Shown piece after piece: positions 9,301 through 16,350 of a stretch of 64,000 nucleotides of DNA. Position 1 is the stretch's first letter, and every line of letters begins with the position of its first letter. The position numbers and the translations under genes were made by a program. Origin of the DNA: Bog-756 sp963738545 (GTDB lineage Bacteria > Actinomycetota > Acidimicrobiia > Acidimicrobiales > RAAP-2); assembly GCA_963738545.1 (NCBI GenBank), contig CAVTXA010000009.1, positions 682,001 through 746,000 on the forward strand, written 5' to 3'. Below the pieces are notes generated by a model. It made no database searches, had not been told where the DNA came from, and saw only the letters and a program-made list of their open reading frames with translations.

Positions 9301-10909
9301 CCGTGACCGGGACGAGCTCCACGACCTGCTCCTCTCCCTCGTCCTGTGCCGTCCGGTACCGGCCTGGCAGCACTGGTTCGACGAACTCGACGCCGAAGGG
9401 CGCGTCGGTCGTGTCGGCGGGTCGTGGGCCGCCACGGAGCGGCGGGCGGTGGCCGAGGGCATCCACCGTTCGCTGACCGATCCCCTGGCTGGGGACGACG
9501 ACTCGCTGGCCGACTGCGTGGGCGGGCATCTGGATGTGGCCGGACCGGTGAGCGAGGACGAGTTGGTGGCCGAGGGCCCGTTGCCCACGGGATCGGTCCA
9601 TGGGGCACCGCTGACCGTGGCCCGGGCCCGAACCGGCCTGGCCCGACTGCAGGCGGCTGGATCGGCCATCCTCCTACCCGACGGGCGATGGTGTGCCCGC
9701 CATCTGCTGGTGCGGCTGCACGCGGCCAGCCGTGGTCGCCGCCGGCGCCACATCGAGCCGGCCAGCCTGGCCGACTTCATGCGTTTCGTGGCCTGTTGGC
9801 AGCACGTGGCTGCCGGTACCCGGGCCGAGGGCCGGTCGGGTCTGCTGTCGGTCATCGAGCAGCTCCAGGGCCTCGAGGTGGCCGCGGGCGAATGGGAGCG
9901 AACGGTGTTCCCCGCCCGGGTGGCCGGCTACGACCCACGGTGGCTCGACGAGCTCTGTCTGGGCGGTGAGGTGGCCTGGGCCCGGCTGTCACCCCGGCCC
10001 GAGATCACCGCCGTCGAGGAACCGCTCCCTCCCGAGGGGGCCGACGCCACCACCGGGCCCCGCGGCGGCCACCGCGGATCGGCCACACCGTCCTCGGCGA
10101 CGCCGCTGGCCATCGTGACCCGCCCCGACCTCACCTGGATGCTGGCGGCGGTGCGGGCCGACCGCCAGGTGCTCGAACCGGTCGCCGGGGTCTCGGCCGA
10201 CGTGCTGGCCGTGCTGCGTGACGGCGGGGCCAGGTTCCGCTCGGAACTCGCCTCGGCGTCGGGGCGCCTCGACGCCGAGATCGACGAGGGGCTCTGGGAC
10301 CTCGTGGCTCGGGGCATGGTCACCGCCGATGCCTTCTCGGCCGTCCGGTCCCTGCTGTCCACCCGGCGGCGCCGGTCGGCCTACCGGCCGGGCTCGGCCC
10401 GGCGCGCCGCCCTCGGTCGCCAGCGTGCCCGGGTGGGGAGCGGCGTGGGCGAGGGACGTTGGTCGCTGCTGCCCGAACCCGACACCGGAGGGACCGGTCC
10501 CCACAGTGGCCCGGCCTCCGAAGAGGTGGCCGAGGCGGTGGCCTGGCAGCTCCTGGCCCGGTGGGGCGTGGTGGCCTGGGAGCTCTGGGCCCGGGAGTCC
10601 TACCGGATCCCGTGGCGGGACGTGGTGCGTGCCCTGCGGCGCCTGGAGGCCCGGGGCGAGGCGTTGGGTGGGCGCTTTGTGGCCGGGATCTCCGGTGAGC
10701 AGTACGCCTCGCCCGAGGCGGCCTCACTGCTGGCCGATGTCCGAGGCGATGCCGCCCGGGGCCACGAGGTCACGGTCTCGGGGGCCGACCCGCTCAACCT
10801 GACGGGCACGGTGCTCGGTGGCCCCCGGGTCCCGTCGCTGCGGGACCGGACCGTCCGGTACCGGGGAGGGGTTCCCGCCGAACCGGCGGTGGCCGGCGCG
10901 GCGTACTGA
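6386..10909 (+). CDS. lhr: Lhr-family ATP-dependent DNA/RNA helicase
   Basis: 1,507 residues, the usual length of long bacterial Lhr proteins (about 1,500). Superfamily 2 motifs are clear: Walker A ASPTGTGKT near residue 90, SPLRALA (Ia), TTPESLYLLL, the DEVH box in IIIDEVHTLARDKRG near 215, GLSATQ (III), TATASLELGIDVG (V) and QRIGRANH (VI). The region after about residue 430 matches the Lhr-core winged helix and domain 4. The C-terminal half is the long Lhr-CTD region. Lhr unwinds RNA:DNA and DNA duplexes 3'-5' and is linked to DNA repair in mycobacteria (family knowledge). The GTG start lies just after a TAGGCT -10. It is convergent with an SDR gene across a large hairpin. Confidence 0.95.
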   Translation: MATTLPIDRALAQPLPLGFVASPDSTTPAPTDAGSAPVDLSELPPDSILRTFHPAVAGWFLRRFPDGPTEPQRAAWPLIAEGGNVLVASPTGTGKTLTGFLVAIDAAYRSASISSPSRSEARAGPGVVYVSPLRALATDVHENLQVPLAGIADEAARRGLASPELSVAVRTGDTPASERAAMRRRPPDLLVTTPESLYLLLTAPSSRAVLGGVHTIIIDEVHTLARDKRGAHLALTLERLDHLVSSSGGRLQRIGLSATQRPLEVVARLLSGVDPSRQPTSVVDCGHRRDLDVAIELPDSELEAVTSGGQLSDVLDRIAGHVLEHRTTLVFVNTRKMAERVAHQLAQRLGDNEERGTGDGPDDPVDAALQVAAHHGSLSAARRRIVEQRLRAGDLRALVATASLELGIDVGPVELVCQIGSPRAIGTFLQRIGRANHQLDGTPAGRLYPLTRDELVECTALLAGVRAGHLDLLHPPVAPVDVLAQQLVAEVAATEEWGVDDLFALVRRAGPYANLTRETFDEVVELVSWGIQTGRGRRGAHLHHDGVNGRLRARRGARLAALTSGGAIPETGDYRVVLDPDGITVGSVHEDFAVEATAGDIFLLGTHSWRVVKVETGTVRVIDAGDLPPTIPFWLGEAPARSAELSEEVGALRSGLEPLLARADGEGARSLVRERAGVSAEVADQVVAYLGAGLVSLGALPTQERLVVERVFDDSEGTQLIIHSPYGGRINRALGLALRKRFCVSFDFELQAAADDDTVVLSLGPQHSFPLSQVAGMLQSTTVTEVLTQAVLPHPMLAARWRWNLNRALVVPRARGGQRRPIHLQRMEAEDLLAASWPALAACQENAGPGPVPVPDHVLVRQTVTDCLTEPLDAEGLVALLGELEAGRVDVHLVESVEPSPLAHGILTGRPFTFLDGAPLEERRTRAVPVPRGLGVLGSDGLPPGLPVAASELGPLDPAAAAEVLDQVRPRPRDRDELHDLLLSLVLCRPVPAWQHWFDELDAEGRVGRVGGSWAATERRAVAEGIHRSLTDPLAGDDDSLADCVGGHLDVAGPVSEDELVAEGPLPTGSVHGAPLTVARARTGLARLQAAGSAILLPDGRWCARHLLVRLHAASRGRRRRHIEPASLADFMRFVACWQHVAAGTRAEGRSGLLSVIEQLQGLEVAAGEWERTVFPARVAGYDPRWLDELCLGGEVAWARLSPRPEITAVEEPLPPEGADATTGPRGGHRGSATPSSATPLAIVTRPDLTWMLAAVRADRQVLEPVAGVSADVLAVLRDGGARFRSELASASGRLDAEIDEGLWDLVARGMVTADAFSAVRSLLSTRRRRSAYRPGSARRAALGRQRARVGSGVGEGRWSLLPEPDTGGTGPHSGPASEEVAEAVAWQLLARWGVVAWELWARESYRIPWRDVVRALRRLEARGEALGGRFVAGISGEQYASPEAASLLADVRGDAARGHEVTVSGADPLNLTGTVLGGPRVPSLRDRTVRYRGGVPAEPAVAGAAY

Positions 10910-10948
10910 TCCGGAGGGGCGACGGTCGTCCCCTCCACCGGCCGGATC
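10908..10948. terminator. bidirectional hairpin between lhr and the SDR gene
   Basis: GGAGGGG (10913-10919) pairs with CCCCTCC (10930-10936), with an inner CGA/TCG pairing. Flanking GATCCGG (10908-10914) and CCGGATC (10942-10948) form a competing outer pairing. It sits between convergent genes. Confidence 0.65.
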
Positions 10949-10972
10949 CGACGGCGAGGTCCGGTCGCCCCC

Positions 10973-11821
10973 TCAGCGGGCCGGTCGCCAGTCGGGGTGG
11001 AGCTGGTGGGTCAGAGCCAGCTTCTGGGCCCGTACCGTCTGTCCGTTGTCCACGTCCTCGGGGTGCTCGGCCAGCCAGGCGATGGCGGCGCCCGGCACCG
11101 ACGGTGGGGCCCCGGTGTAGTGGCCCACCAATCCGAGTGCGGCGGCGTTGACCACCTGGCGCTCGGTCTCCACGTATCCGGGATCGACGTTGAAGGCCCG
11201 GATGCCGCGGTCGCCGTACTCCACGGCCACGAGCGGGGCGATCCGGTGCAGGGCGGCTTTGGAGGCGGCGTAGCCCAGACCCCACCCACCCTTCCCCACC
11301 GGTCCGGGGGGATCGGCGGTGGCCGTGTGGGAGGTCACGTTCACGATGGTGCCCCCGCCGCGGGCCAGCATCCCGGGGAGGACCGCCTGGACCAGGACCA
11401 GGGGTGCCACCGCATTGGCCTCGAGCTTGGACTGGAACTGGGCCACGGTGAGGTCGAGGACGGCGACCATGCTGCCGGGCCCGGTGTCCACGGCGTTGTT
11501 CACCAACAGGTCCACGCCGCCCCATGAGGTGTTGACCCGCGACACGGCGCTGCCGAGCCCGTCGAGGTCGTGGAGGTCGACGGCCAGCTCCAGGCAGTCG
11601 GCACCGTGCCGGCGGACCAGGGCGGCCGTCTCCTCGAGACTGCCCGGCAGGGGCCGACCCTCCCCGGTGTCCGAATCATCCCGACCCTCGCCGGTGCGCA
11701 CGGTCCGCCCGGTGATGGCCACCGACCAACCCTGCTCGGCCAGGGCGACGGCGGTGGCCTTGCCGATCCCCCGAGTGGCCCCGGTGACCAGGGCCCGGCG
11801 GCCTGCAGATCCGCTCCCCAT
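10973..11821 (-). CDS. short-chain dehydrogenase/reductase (SDR)
   Basis: 282 residues, classical SDR fold. TGATRGIG near residue 14 is the glycine-rich cofactor motif and NNAV stands in place of NNAG. The catalytic set is Ser in VNVTSHTA and Tyr/Lys in YAASK. The Arg at the end of beta-2 (ITGRTVRTGEG) suggests NADP(H). A ~20-residue acidic insertion (GRDDSDTGEGRPLPGS) follows it and is unusual for the family. The ATG is preceded by TAGACA at exactly 6 nt, a slightly degenerate leaderless promoter. The substrate is unknown; neighbours suggest lipid or xenobiotic metabolism. Confidence 0.88.
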   Translation of the reverse strand: MGSGSAGRRALVTGATRGIGKATAVALAEQGWSVAITGRTVRTGEGRDDSDTGEGRPLPGSLEETAALVRRHGADCLELAVDLHDLDGLGSAVSRVNTSWGGVDLLVNNAVDTGPGSMVAVLDLTVAQFQSKLEANAVAPLVLVQAVLPGMLARGGGTIVNVTSHTATADPPGPVGKGGWGLGYAASKAALHRIAPLVAVEYGDRGIRAFNVDPGYVETERQVVNAAALGLVGHYTGAPPSVPGAAIAWLAEHPEDVDNGQTVRAQKLALTHQLHPDWRPAR

Positions 11822-11827
11822 GCACGG

Positions 11828-11833
11828 TGTCTA
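11828..11833 (-). promoter_or_regulatory. -10-like hexamer TAGACA before the SDR start
   Basis: TAGACA on the minus strand, six bases before ATG 11821. It differs from TANNNT only at the last base. Confidence 0.45.
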
Positions 11834-12177
11834 GCAGAAGCGCGCCCTCGCCCACCGGCCACGAGGGCCCGCCGCTGGCCGGTGGATGAAGTCCTCTCGC
11901 CACCCTCACGGGAGGCGACCGAAATTCCTCCGCCGGGCGGGGTAGAACATGGTCGGCACTGAGCACGGGAGGCAGGATCCTGCTCACCGGGCCCAGAGGG
12001 GCGCCGGCACGCTGGCGGCTGGGCCGGGCAGGGCCCACCGCCGCCGTGCACCTCCTAGGTCCGACGAGGACACCGGTCGGCGAGTGTGCGGCGGCCTTCT
12101 CCTACAACCGCGGTTCCCGCGCCCCGCCACCCCTCACCCGGGCACGCGTCCACCCCATCTGGCCCCTCGAGACGAGC
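11834..12177. other. 344-bp intergenic region between divergent genes, with a long inverted repeat
   Basis: No coding sequence is supported here. It contains a perfect 10-bp inverted repeat at 11852-11885 (listed separately) near the SDR promoter. The remainder shows no recognisable RNA or motif until the -35 at 12178. Confidence 0.6.
11852..11885. repeat. perfect 10-bp inverted repeat, 14-nt loop
   Basis: CCACCGGCCA (11852-11861) and TGGCCGGTGG (11876-11885) are exact reverse complements. It lies about 20 bp upstream of the SDR -10 rather than downstream of a gene, so an operator or attenuator is as likely as a terminator. Confidence 0.55.
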
Positions 12178-12207
12178 TTTACAGGTGACCATATGGTCAC
12201 ATATAAT
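12178..12207 (+). promoter_or_regulatory. sigma-70-type promoter TTTACA-N18-TATAAT of the ArsR-SRPBCC gene
   Basis: TTTACA at 12178-12183 and a consensus TATAAT at 12202-12207, 18-bp spacer. The six bases GGCACG separate TATAAT from ATG 12214, predicting a leaderless mRNA. It is the best promoter match in the window. Confidence 0.8.
12185..12200. promoter_or_regulatory. 16-bp perfect palindromic operator GTGACCATATGGTCAC
   Basis: The palindrome occupies 16 of the 18 spacer bases between -35 and -10 of the adjacent ArsR-family gene. A dimeric winged-helix protein bound here would block RNA polymerase. Autoregulation by the downstream product is the simplest reading, though the binding itself is inferred. 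Confidence 0.75.
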
Positions 12208-12213
12208 GGCACG

Positions 12214-12972
12214 ATGGTGGATGACACACCGGTGTTCAAGGCCCTGGCCGACCCCACCCGACGGCTCCTGCTCGATGCGCTCTACGAGCGCGATGGGCAG
12301 ACGCTGACCGAACTCGAGGGACGGGTGACCATGACCCGGTTCGGGGTCATGAAGCACCTGGGCCTCCTCGAAGAGGCGGGACTCGTCGCCACCCGGCGGT
12401 CGGGACGGGAGAAGTTGCACTTCCTCAATCCGGTGCCGATCCGCCTGATCCACGATCGCTGGATCGACAAATACACGGAGCCCTGGGCCGCGGTGCTCAG
12501 CGACCTCAAATCCCGATTGGAGACCACCATGGAGAAGGTGTACGAGATCTACATCCACACCACGCCGGAACGGCTGTGGGAAGCCATCACCGACCCGGAC
12601 ATCCGGAGCAAATACAACTTCGGCGCCCGGGTCGAGTCGGCATGGACGCCGGGCTCACCCCTGCGCATGGGGGCCCCGGGCGACATCCTCCTCGGGGAGG
12701 GTGAGGTGCTCGAGGTGGAGCCTCCCCGTCGGCTGGTCCACACCATGACCGCCCTGTGGAGCGACGACGTGAAGGGCGAGGGCGCCACCAGGGTCACCTG
12801 GACGATCGAGCCGGTCGGCGACTCCTGCCACCTGACCGTGACCCACGATCAGCTCCGGGAGGGAGCCAACGATGAGCTCTTCGGCGGATGGCCGATGATC
12901 CTGTCCGGCCTCAAGACCTGGCTCGAGACCGGACAGCTGCTCACCACGCCGGGATCGCTGATGTACGGCTGA
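12214..12972 (+). CDS. ArsR-family HTH regulator fused to an SRPBCC (AHSA1/START-like) domain
   Basis: 252 residues. Residues 1-95 form an ArsR-type winged helix (VFKALADPTRRLLLDALYERDGQ..., with recognition helix TMTRFGVMKHLGLLEEAGLV). Residues about 108-250 are an SRPBCC domain (YIHTTPERLWEAITDPDIRSKY, then a Trp-rich hydrophobic pocket region). Such fusions are thought to sense a hydrophobic ligand in the SRPBCC cavity and release DNA. No metal-binding Cys pair of classic ArsR sensors is present. The longer frame starting at 12046 was rejected because promoter and operator lie inside it; ATG 12214 fits the leaderless spacing. It is convergent with an SDR gene that might be a metabolic partner. 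Confidence 0.9.
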   Translation: MVDDTPVFKALADPTRRLLLDALYERDGQTLTELEGRVTMTRFGVMKHLGLLEEAGLVATRRSGREKLHFLNPVPIRLIHDRWIDKYTEPWAAVLSDLKSRLETTMEKVYEIYIHTTPERLWEAITDPDIRSKYNFGARVESAWTPGSPLRMGAPGDILLGEGEVLEVEPPRRLVHTMTALWSDDVKGEGATRVTWTIEPVGDSCHLTVTHDQLREGANDELFGGWPMILSGLKTWLETGQLLTTPGSLMYG

Positions 12973-12987
12973 CTCCCCGGGGCCTGA

Positions 12988-13005
12988 GGCGGCAGCGACG
13001 CCGCC
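12988..13005. terminator. hairpin between convergent genes
   Basis: GGCGGC (12988-12993) pairs with GCCGCC (13000-13005) around a 6-nt loop, in the 36-bp gap between the ArsR-SRPBCC and SDR genes. Confidence 0.6.
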
Positions 13006-13008
13006 CCT

Positions 13009-13788
13009 TCATGGGGTGAAGAGCTGTTCGAAGATGCCGTCGACCCCCGAGCCGTGCAGTGTCATCCCCCCGTCCACCACCAGGTTCTGGCCAGTGATGA
13101 AACGGGCCAGGTCGGAACAGAGGAAGACCACCACGTCGGCGATGTCCCCGGGCTGGCCCACCCGTCCGGCCGGGGTGGTCCGCTCGTAGCGCTCCCGGGC
13201 GTCGGGGACGAACTGGAGCAACGGGGCGGTGAGGGCCGTCTCGATCATCCCGGGTGAGACGGCGTTGACCCGGATGCCCGGTGCGTACTCGAGAGCCGCC
13301 GAGGCGGTGATGGCGGCCACGCCGGCCTTGGCCGCCGAGTAGGGCGCCTCCCCCGCTGCCGGCCGGGTGCCGCTGATGGAGGCGGTGGAGACGATGCTTC
13401 CCCCACCCGAAGCCCGGATGTGGGGGATGGCGGCCCGGAACCCGAGGTAGACACCGGTCAGGTTGACGGTGACCAGACGGGTCCACTCCTCGGGCTCCCA
13501 TTCGGCCAGGGGCGACATGCCCCCGATCCCGGCATTGTTGTAGAGGAGGGTGATCCCTCCCATGGCGGTGGCGGCGGCGTCGAAGGCGTCACGCAGGCCG
13601 TCGGGGTCGGCCACGTCGGCGACATAGGGGGTTGCCCCGATCTCCTTGGCACACTCGCCGGCGGCGTCACCGTCGATGTCCACCACGGCCACCTGGGCCC
13701 CCTCCTCGGCCATGCGGTGTGCCGTGGCCCTCCCGATGCCGGAACCGCCTCCGGTGACGACGGCCTTGTGGCCGGCGAGTAGTCCCAT
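13009..13788 (-). CDS. short-chain dehydrogenase/reductase (SDR), 3-oxoacyl reductase-like
   Basis: 259 residues. TGGGSGIG is the cofactor motif near residue 12, VVDIDG (Asp at the end of beta-2) suggests NAD(H) preference, and NNAG, STASISG (Ser) and YSAAK (Tyr, Lys) complete the active site. The C-terminal FITGQNLVVDGGMT is the standard SDR ending. The ATG at 13788 is preceded by GGGAGGA at a 7-nt spacing, one of the clearest Shine-Dalgarno sequences in the window, so the longer frame to 13941 is not used. Likely an alcohol or 3-hydroxyacyl dehydrogenase; substrate unknown. Confidence 0.92.
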   Translation of the reverse strand: MGLLAGHKAVVTGGGSGIGRATAHRMAEEGAQVAVVDIDGDAAGECAKEIGATPYVADVADPDGLRDAFDAAATAMGGITLLYNNAGIGGMSPLAEWEPEEWTRLVTVNLTGVYLGFRAAIPHIRASGGGSIVSTASISGTRPAAGEAPYSAAKAGVAAITASAALEYAPGIRVNAVSPGMIETALTAPLLQFVPDARERYERTTPAGRVGQPGDIADVVVFLCSDLARFITGQNLVVDGGMTLHGSGVDGIFEQLFTP

Positions 13789-13910
13789 GGTCTGATCCTC
13801 CCTCGACGTGATGACCGTTGACGCTAGTGGCACGGTCCGGAGTGGCCCGGCTCCCCCGCCGGCGACGACGGACCAGGGCCCCCCATCGGGTCGGACTCCT
13901 CCGCCCCACC

Positions 13911-13916
13911 TACCAT
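13911..13916 (+). promoter_or_regulatory. -10 hexamer TACCAT, leaderless start
   Basis: TACCAT, six bases, then ATG 13923 of the thioesterase gene. No Shine-Dalgarno. Confidence 0.6.
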
Positions 13917-13922
13917 GACGCC

Positions 13923-14321
13923 ATGTCCATGGGCTGCGCACTCCTCGACCGACTCCCGCACCGCACCTACAACGAAGGTGAGGCCCATGTGGTGGAGCTC
14001 GAGCTCACCGACGAGATCCGGGGCCCGGTCGGCGCCGTCCACGGGGGCATCATCGCCAGCCTGGTCGACCGGGCGGGGGCCTACGCCGCCGTGCAGGCCA
14101 GTGGTCGGAGCGTCGTGACCTCCACGGTGACCCTCAGCTACCTGGCCGCAGCCACCGGTGGACCGCTTCGGGCCTCGGCCGTGCCGCTGCGGGTGGGGGG
14201 CCGTCAGGGGGTCATCGAGGTCCGGGTGCACGACCGCGGCCTCGACGACCTGCTGGTGGCCACGGCCCTCCTCACCATGAGCTTCGTGTCGGCCGGGCCT
14301 CCCCCGCGTTCGGCCCGCTAG
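13923..14321 (+). CDS. PaaI-like hotdog-fold thioesterase
   Basis: 132 residues, single hotdog domain. GPVGAVHGGIIASLVDRAGAYA carries the HGG/Asp arrangement of PaaI and YigI-type acyl-CoA thioesterases (hotdog long helix with catalytic acid). TVTLSYLAAATGGPLRASAVPLRVG follows as the family beta strands. It would hydrolyse an acyl- or aryl-CoA; the substrate is not determinable. The start is set by the TACCAT-N6-ATG promoter; an overlapping ATG at 13915 is in another frame. A nucleosidase gene follows 17 nt downstream. Confidence 0.88.
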   Translation: MSMGCALLDRLPHRTYNEGEAHVVELELTDEIRGPVGAVHGGIIASLVDRAGAYAAVQASGRSVVTSTVTLSYLAAATGGPLRASAVPLRVGGRQGVIEVRVHDRGLDDLLVATALLTMSFVSAGPPPRSAR

Positions 14322-14338
14322 TCGGGCCGGGTACGACC

Positions 14339-15070
14339 ATGCTCCCCTCGGTCGCCTTCGTCTGCGCCATGCCCATGGAGTTGGCCCCGCTGGTGCGGTC
14401 ACTGTCCCTCACCAAGCAGGCGGTCGGGCCCCTCGAGGGAGCCGTGGGACGGATCGGCACCCGCCCGGTGGTGGCCGTCGTCACCGGGATGGGTACGTCC
14501 CTGGCCACCGTCGGGGTCGAGGCCCTCGTGGCCGCCGTCACCGTCGAGCGGGTGCTGGTGGTGGGCATCACCGGGGCGGTCGGGTCCGAGCTCCCCATCG
14601 GGGCGTTGATCTGTCCGGACCGGGTGGTCAACGGGGCCACCGGGGAGGCCTTCCGTCCCGACCCGCTGGGTGGGGGCCGACCGACGGGGACGCTGTGGAC
14701 GTCGGACTCGATGATCACCGACCCCGACGCCCTGGCCGCGCTCCAGCGTGACGGCGTGGTGGCCCTGGACATGGAGACGGCCGCCGTGGCCGAGGTGTGT
14801 CGACGCCGCGCCATCCCCTGGTCGGTGTTCCGGGCGGTCAGCGACCGGGCCACCGACGGGATCGTCGATGACGAGGTGTTCCACCTGAGCCACCAGGACG
14901 GCACCCCCAACGCCAAGGCCGTGGCCTCGTACATGGCCCGGCACCCCGGACGGCTACCGGCCCTGGCCCGCGCGGCCCGGGACTCCCGTGAGGCCGCGGC
15001 GCGGGCGGCCTCGGCGGCCATCGCTGCCGCCACCGCCCTGGGCGAGCCGACCACCGACGGGACAGGCTGA
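14339..15070 (+). CDS. MTAN/PNP-superfamily nucleosidase-like protein
   Basis: 243 residues of the phosphorylase superfamily. It begins with VAFVCAMPMELAPLV (nucleosidase beta-1 with conserved Met-Glu) and has VVTGMGTSLA (phosphate/ribose loop region) and VVALDMETAAVAEVC, equivalent to the VDMEGAA ribose-binding motif of methylthioadenosine/S-adenosylhomocysteine nucleosidase. FRAVSDRATDG supplies the purine-binding Asp. The last ~50 residues are Ala-rich helix beyond the family core. Possible roles are MTA/SAH hydrolysis or futalosine hydrolase activity. No Shine-Dalgarno is seen; it is probably co-transcribed with the thioesterase. Confidence 0.8.
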   Translation: MLPSVAFVCAMPMELAPLVRSLSLTKQAVGPLEGAVGRIGTRPVVAVVTGMGTSLATVGVEALVAAVTVERVLVVGITGAVGSELPIGALICPDRVVNGATGEAFRPDPLGGGRPTGTLWTSDSMITDPDALAALQRDGVVALDMETAAVAEVCRRRAIPWSVFRAVSDRATDGIVDDEVFHLSHQDGTPNAKAVASYMARHPGRLPALARAARDSREAAARAASAAIAAATALGEPTTDGTG

Positions 15071-15081
15071 GCGAACGGGGC

Positions 15082-16350
15082 TCAGCCCTCCTGACGGACA
15101 CCGAAGCGGTCGACGTAGAACGCCATCGACGCCCGCAGGTCGTCGACCTCGATGCCGAACTGCTCCAGGTCGTAGAGCACGCCTCCGTGGCGTCCCCGGG
15201 GATGGTCCCGCACGAAGGCGGTCATGGCCGCCTCGGACGACGGGGTGGTGGGCTGGCCGGCCAGGTCGTAGATGCGGCGCACCATCCCGAGATCGTCCTC
15301 CATGAACCGGTCGAAGTGCACGTCGATGCTGCGTTCGGTCGGCAGCACGGAGCGGTCCCTCACGCAGGCCGCCAGCATCCGTTGCAGGCGGTCGGCCCAG
15401 TACTCCCCGATCCGGACGGTGTCCACCCGGTCCTGTCCGAGGCGGGCCGAGTAGCCCAGCATGGTGACCATGGACGTGGTGACCGACACCGGGTCGCGGT
15501 GGGTGACGACGAACACGGCATCGGGAAAGGTGTCGAGAAGGGCCGGGAACTGCTCGATGTGCTGGGGCGACTTGAGCACCCACCGGCTGCCGCCACGCAG
15601 CCACTGGAGGGCTTGGAGGATCGTGCGCAAGTAGGCGTAGCTGGGCCTCTGGTCGCGGGCCAGATAGTGGTCGCGCCAGGTGGGCATGGGGGCGATGGTT
15701 TCAAACAGCATGGACGAGAAGTCGATGGCCAGCAGCTGGATCTCCTCGTGCACGTGGTCGACGGTCATCTCGTGCATGCGCTTGAACTCCGGCATGGCCG
15801 CGTTCACGAAGCCCAGGGCGGCATCACACCGCCCGATCCGGGGGTCGGCGAGGCCCTCCGTCGGCCGCTCGTCGTCGGCCAACACCGGCTCGAGGCTCTC
15901 CCAGTAGGGAAGGGACCGCAGCGCGGGATCGGCGGACAGGAGGTTGTGCAGGTGGGTGGTGCCGGTCCGGGGCAGTCCGCAGATGATGATGGGACTGACG
16001 ATGGGCTCCTCTCGGATCTCGGGGTGGCGGGCGATCAGGTCCTCCACCAGGAGCCGGTTACGGAGCAGGCCGCCCAGAAGCAGGGACTGGGCCAACCGCC
16101 CGGCATCGTTCAATCCGGCCTCGTCGCGGAGCGCTCGGCACAAGACGTCGAGTCGTTCCACGAAGTCGTCGGGGCCGAACCCGTCGAGCCCGGTCTCGTC
16201 GGTGGCCGCCGCCATCAGGACCTCGGGTCGGAGCTCGACGGACGACCCCGCCTCCCCCATCAGATCGAGGATGGATCGGATCTCGGGGCTGAAGCGGGGT
16301 GCGGCCAGGTCGTCGAGGCGGATGGCCGCCGGCCGGTCCGGACCGGTCAC
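15082..16350 (-). CDS. sulfotransferase family protein (PAPS-dependent type)
   Basis: 422 residues. IIICGLPRTGTTHLHNLL near residue 130 is the 5'-phosphosulfate loop (GxPRxGTT), and VLKSPQHIEQFPALLDTFPDAVFVVTHRDPVSV supplies the 3'-phosphate binding segment. The family transfers sulfate from PAPS to hydroxyl groups, although many bacterial members have no known substrate. GTG 16350 is chosen because it overlaps the upstream DUF1214 stop as GTGA (16347-16350), indicating coupling. Pairing with DUF1214 suggests joint action on a lipid or sterol-like compound, which is inference only. Confidence 0.87.
   Translation of the reverse strand: MTGPDRPAAIRLDDLAAPRFSPEIRSILDLMGEAGSSVELRPEVLMAAATDETGLDGFGPDDFVERLDVLCRALRDEAGLNDAGRLAQSLLLGGLLRNRLLVEDLIARHPEIREEPIVSPIIICGLPRTGTTHLHNLLSADPALRSLPYWESLEPVLADDERPTEGLADPRIGRCDAALGFVNAAMPEFKRMHEMTVDHVHEEIQLLAIDFSSMLFETIAPMPTWRDHYLARDQRPSYAYLRTILQALQWLRGGSRWVLKSPQHIEQFPALLDTFPDAVFVVTHRDPVSVTTSMVTMLGYSARLGQDRVDTVRIGEYWADRLQRMLAACVRDRSVLPTERSIDVHFDRFMEDDLGMVRRIYDLAGQPTTPSSEAAMTAFVRDHPRGRHGGVLYDLEQFGIEVDDLRASMAFYVDRFGVRQEG

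Noticed and set aside
12046..12213. N-terminal extension of the ArsR-SRPBCC gene
   Set aside because: It would place the consensus promoter and the palindromic operator inside the coding region.
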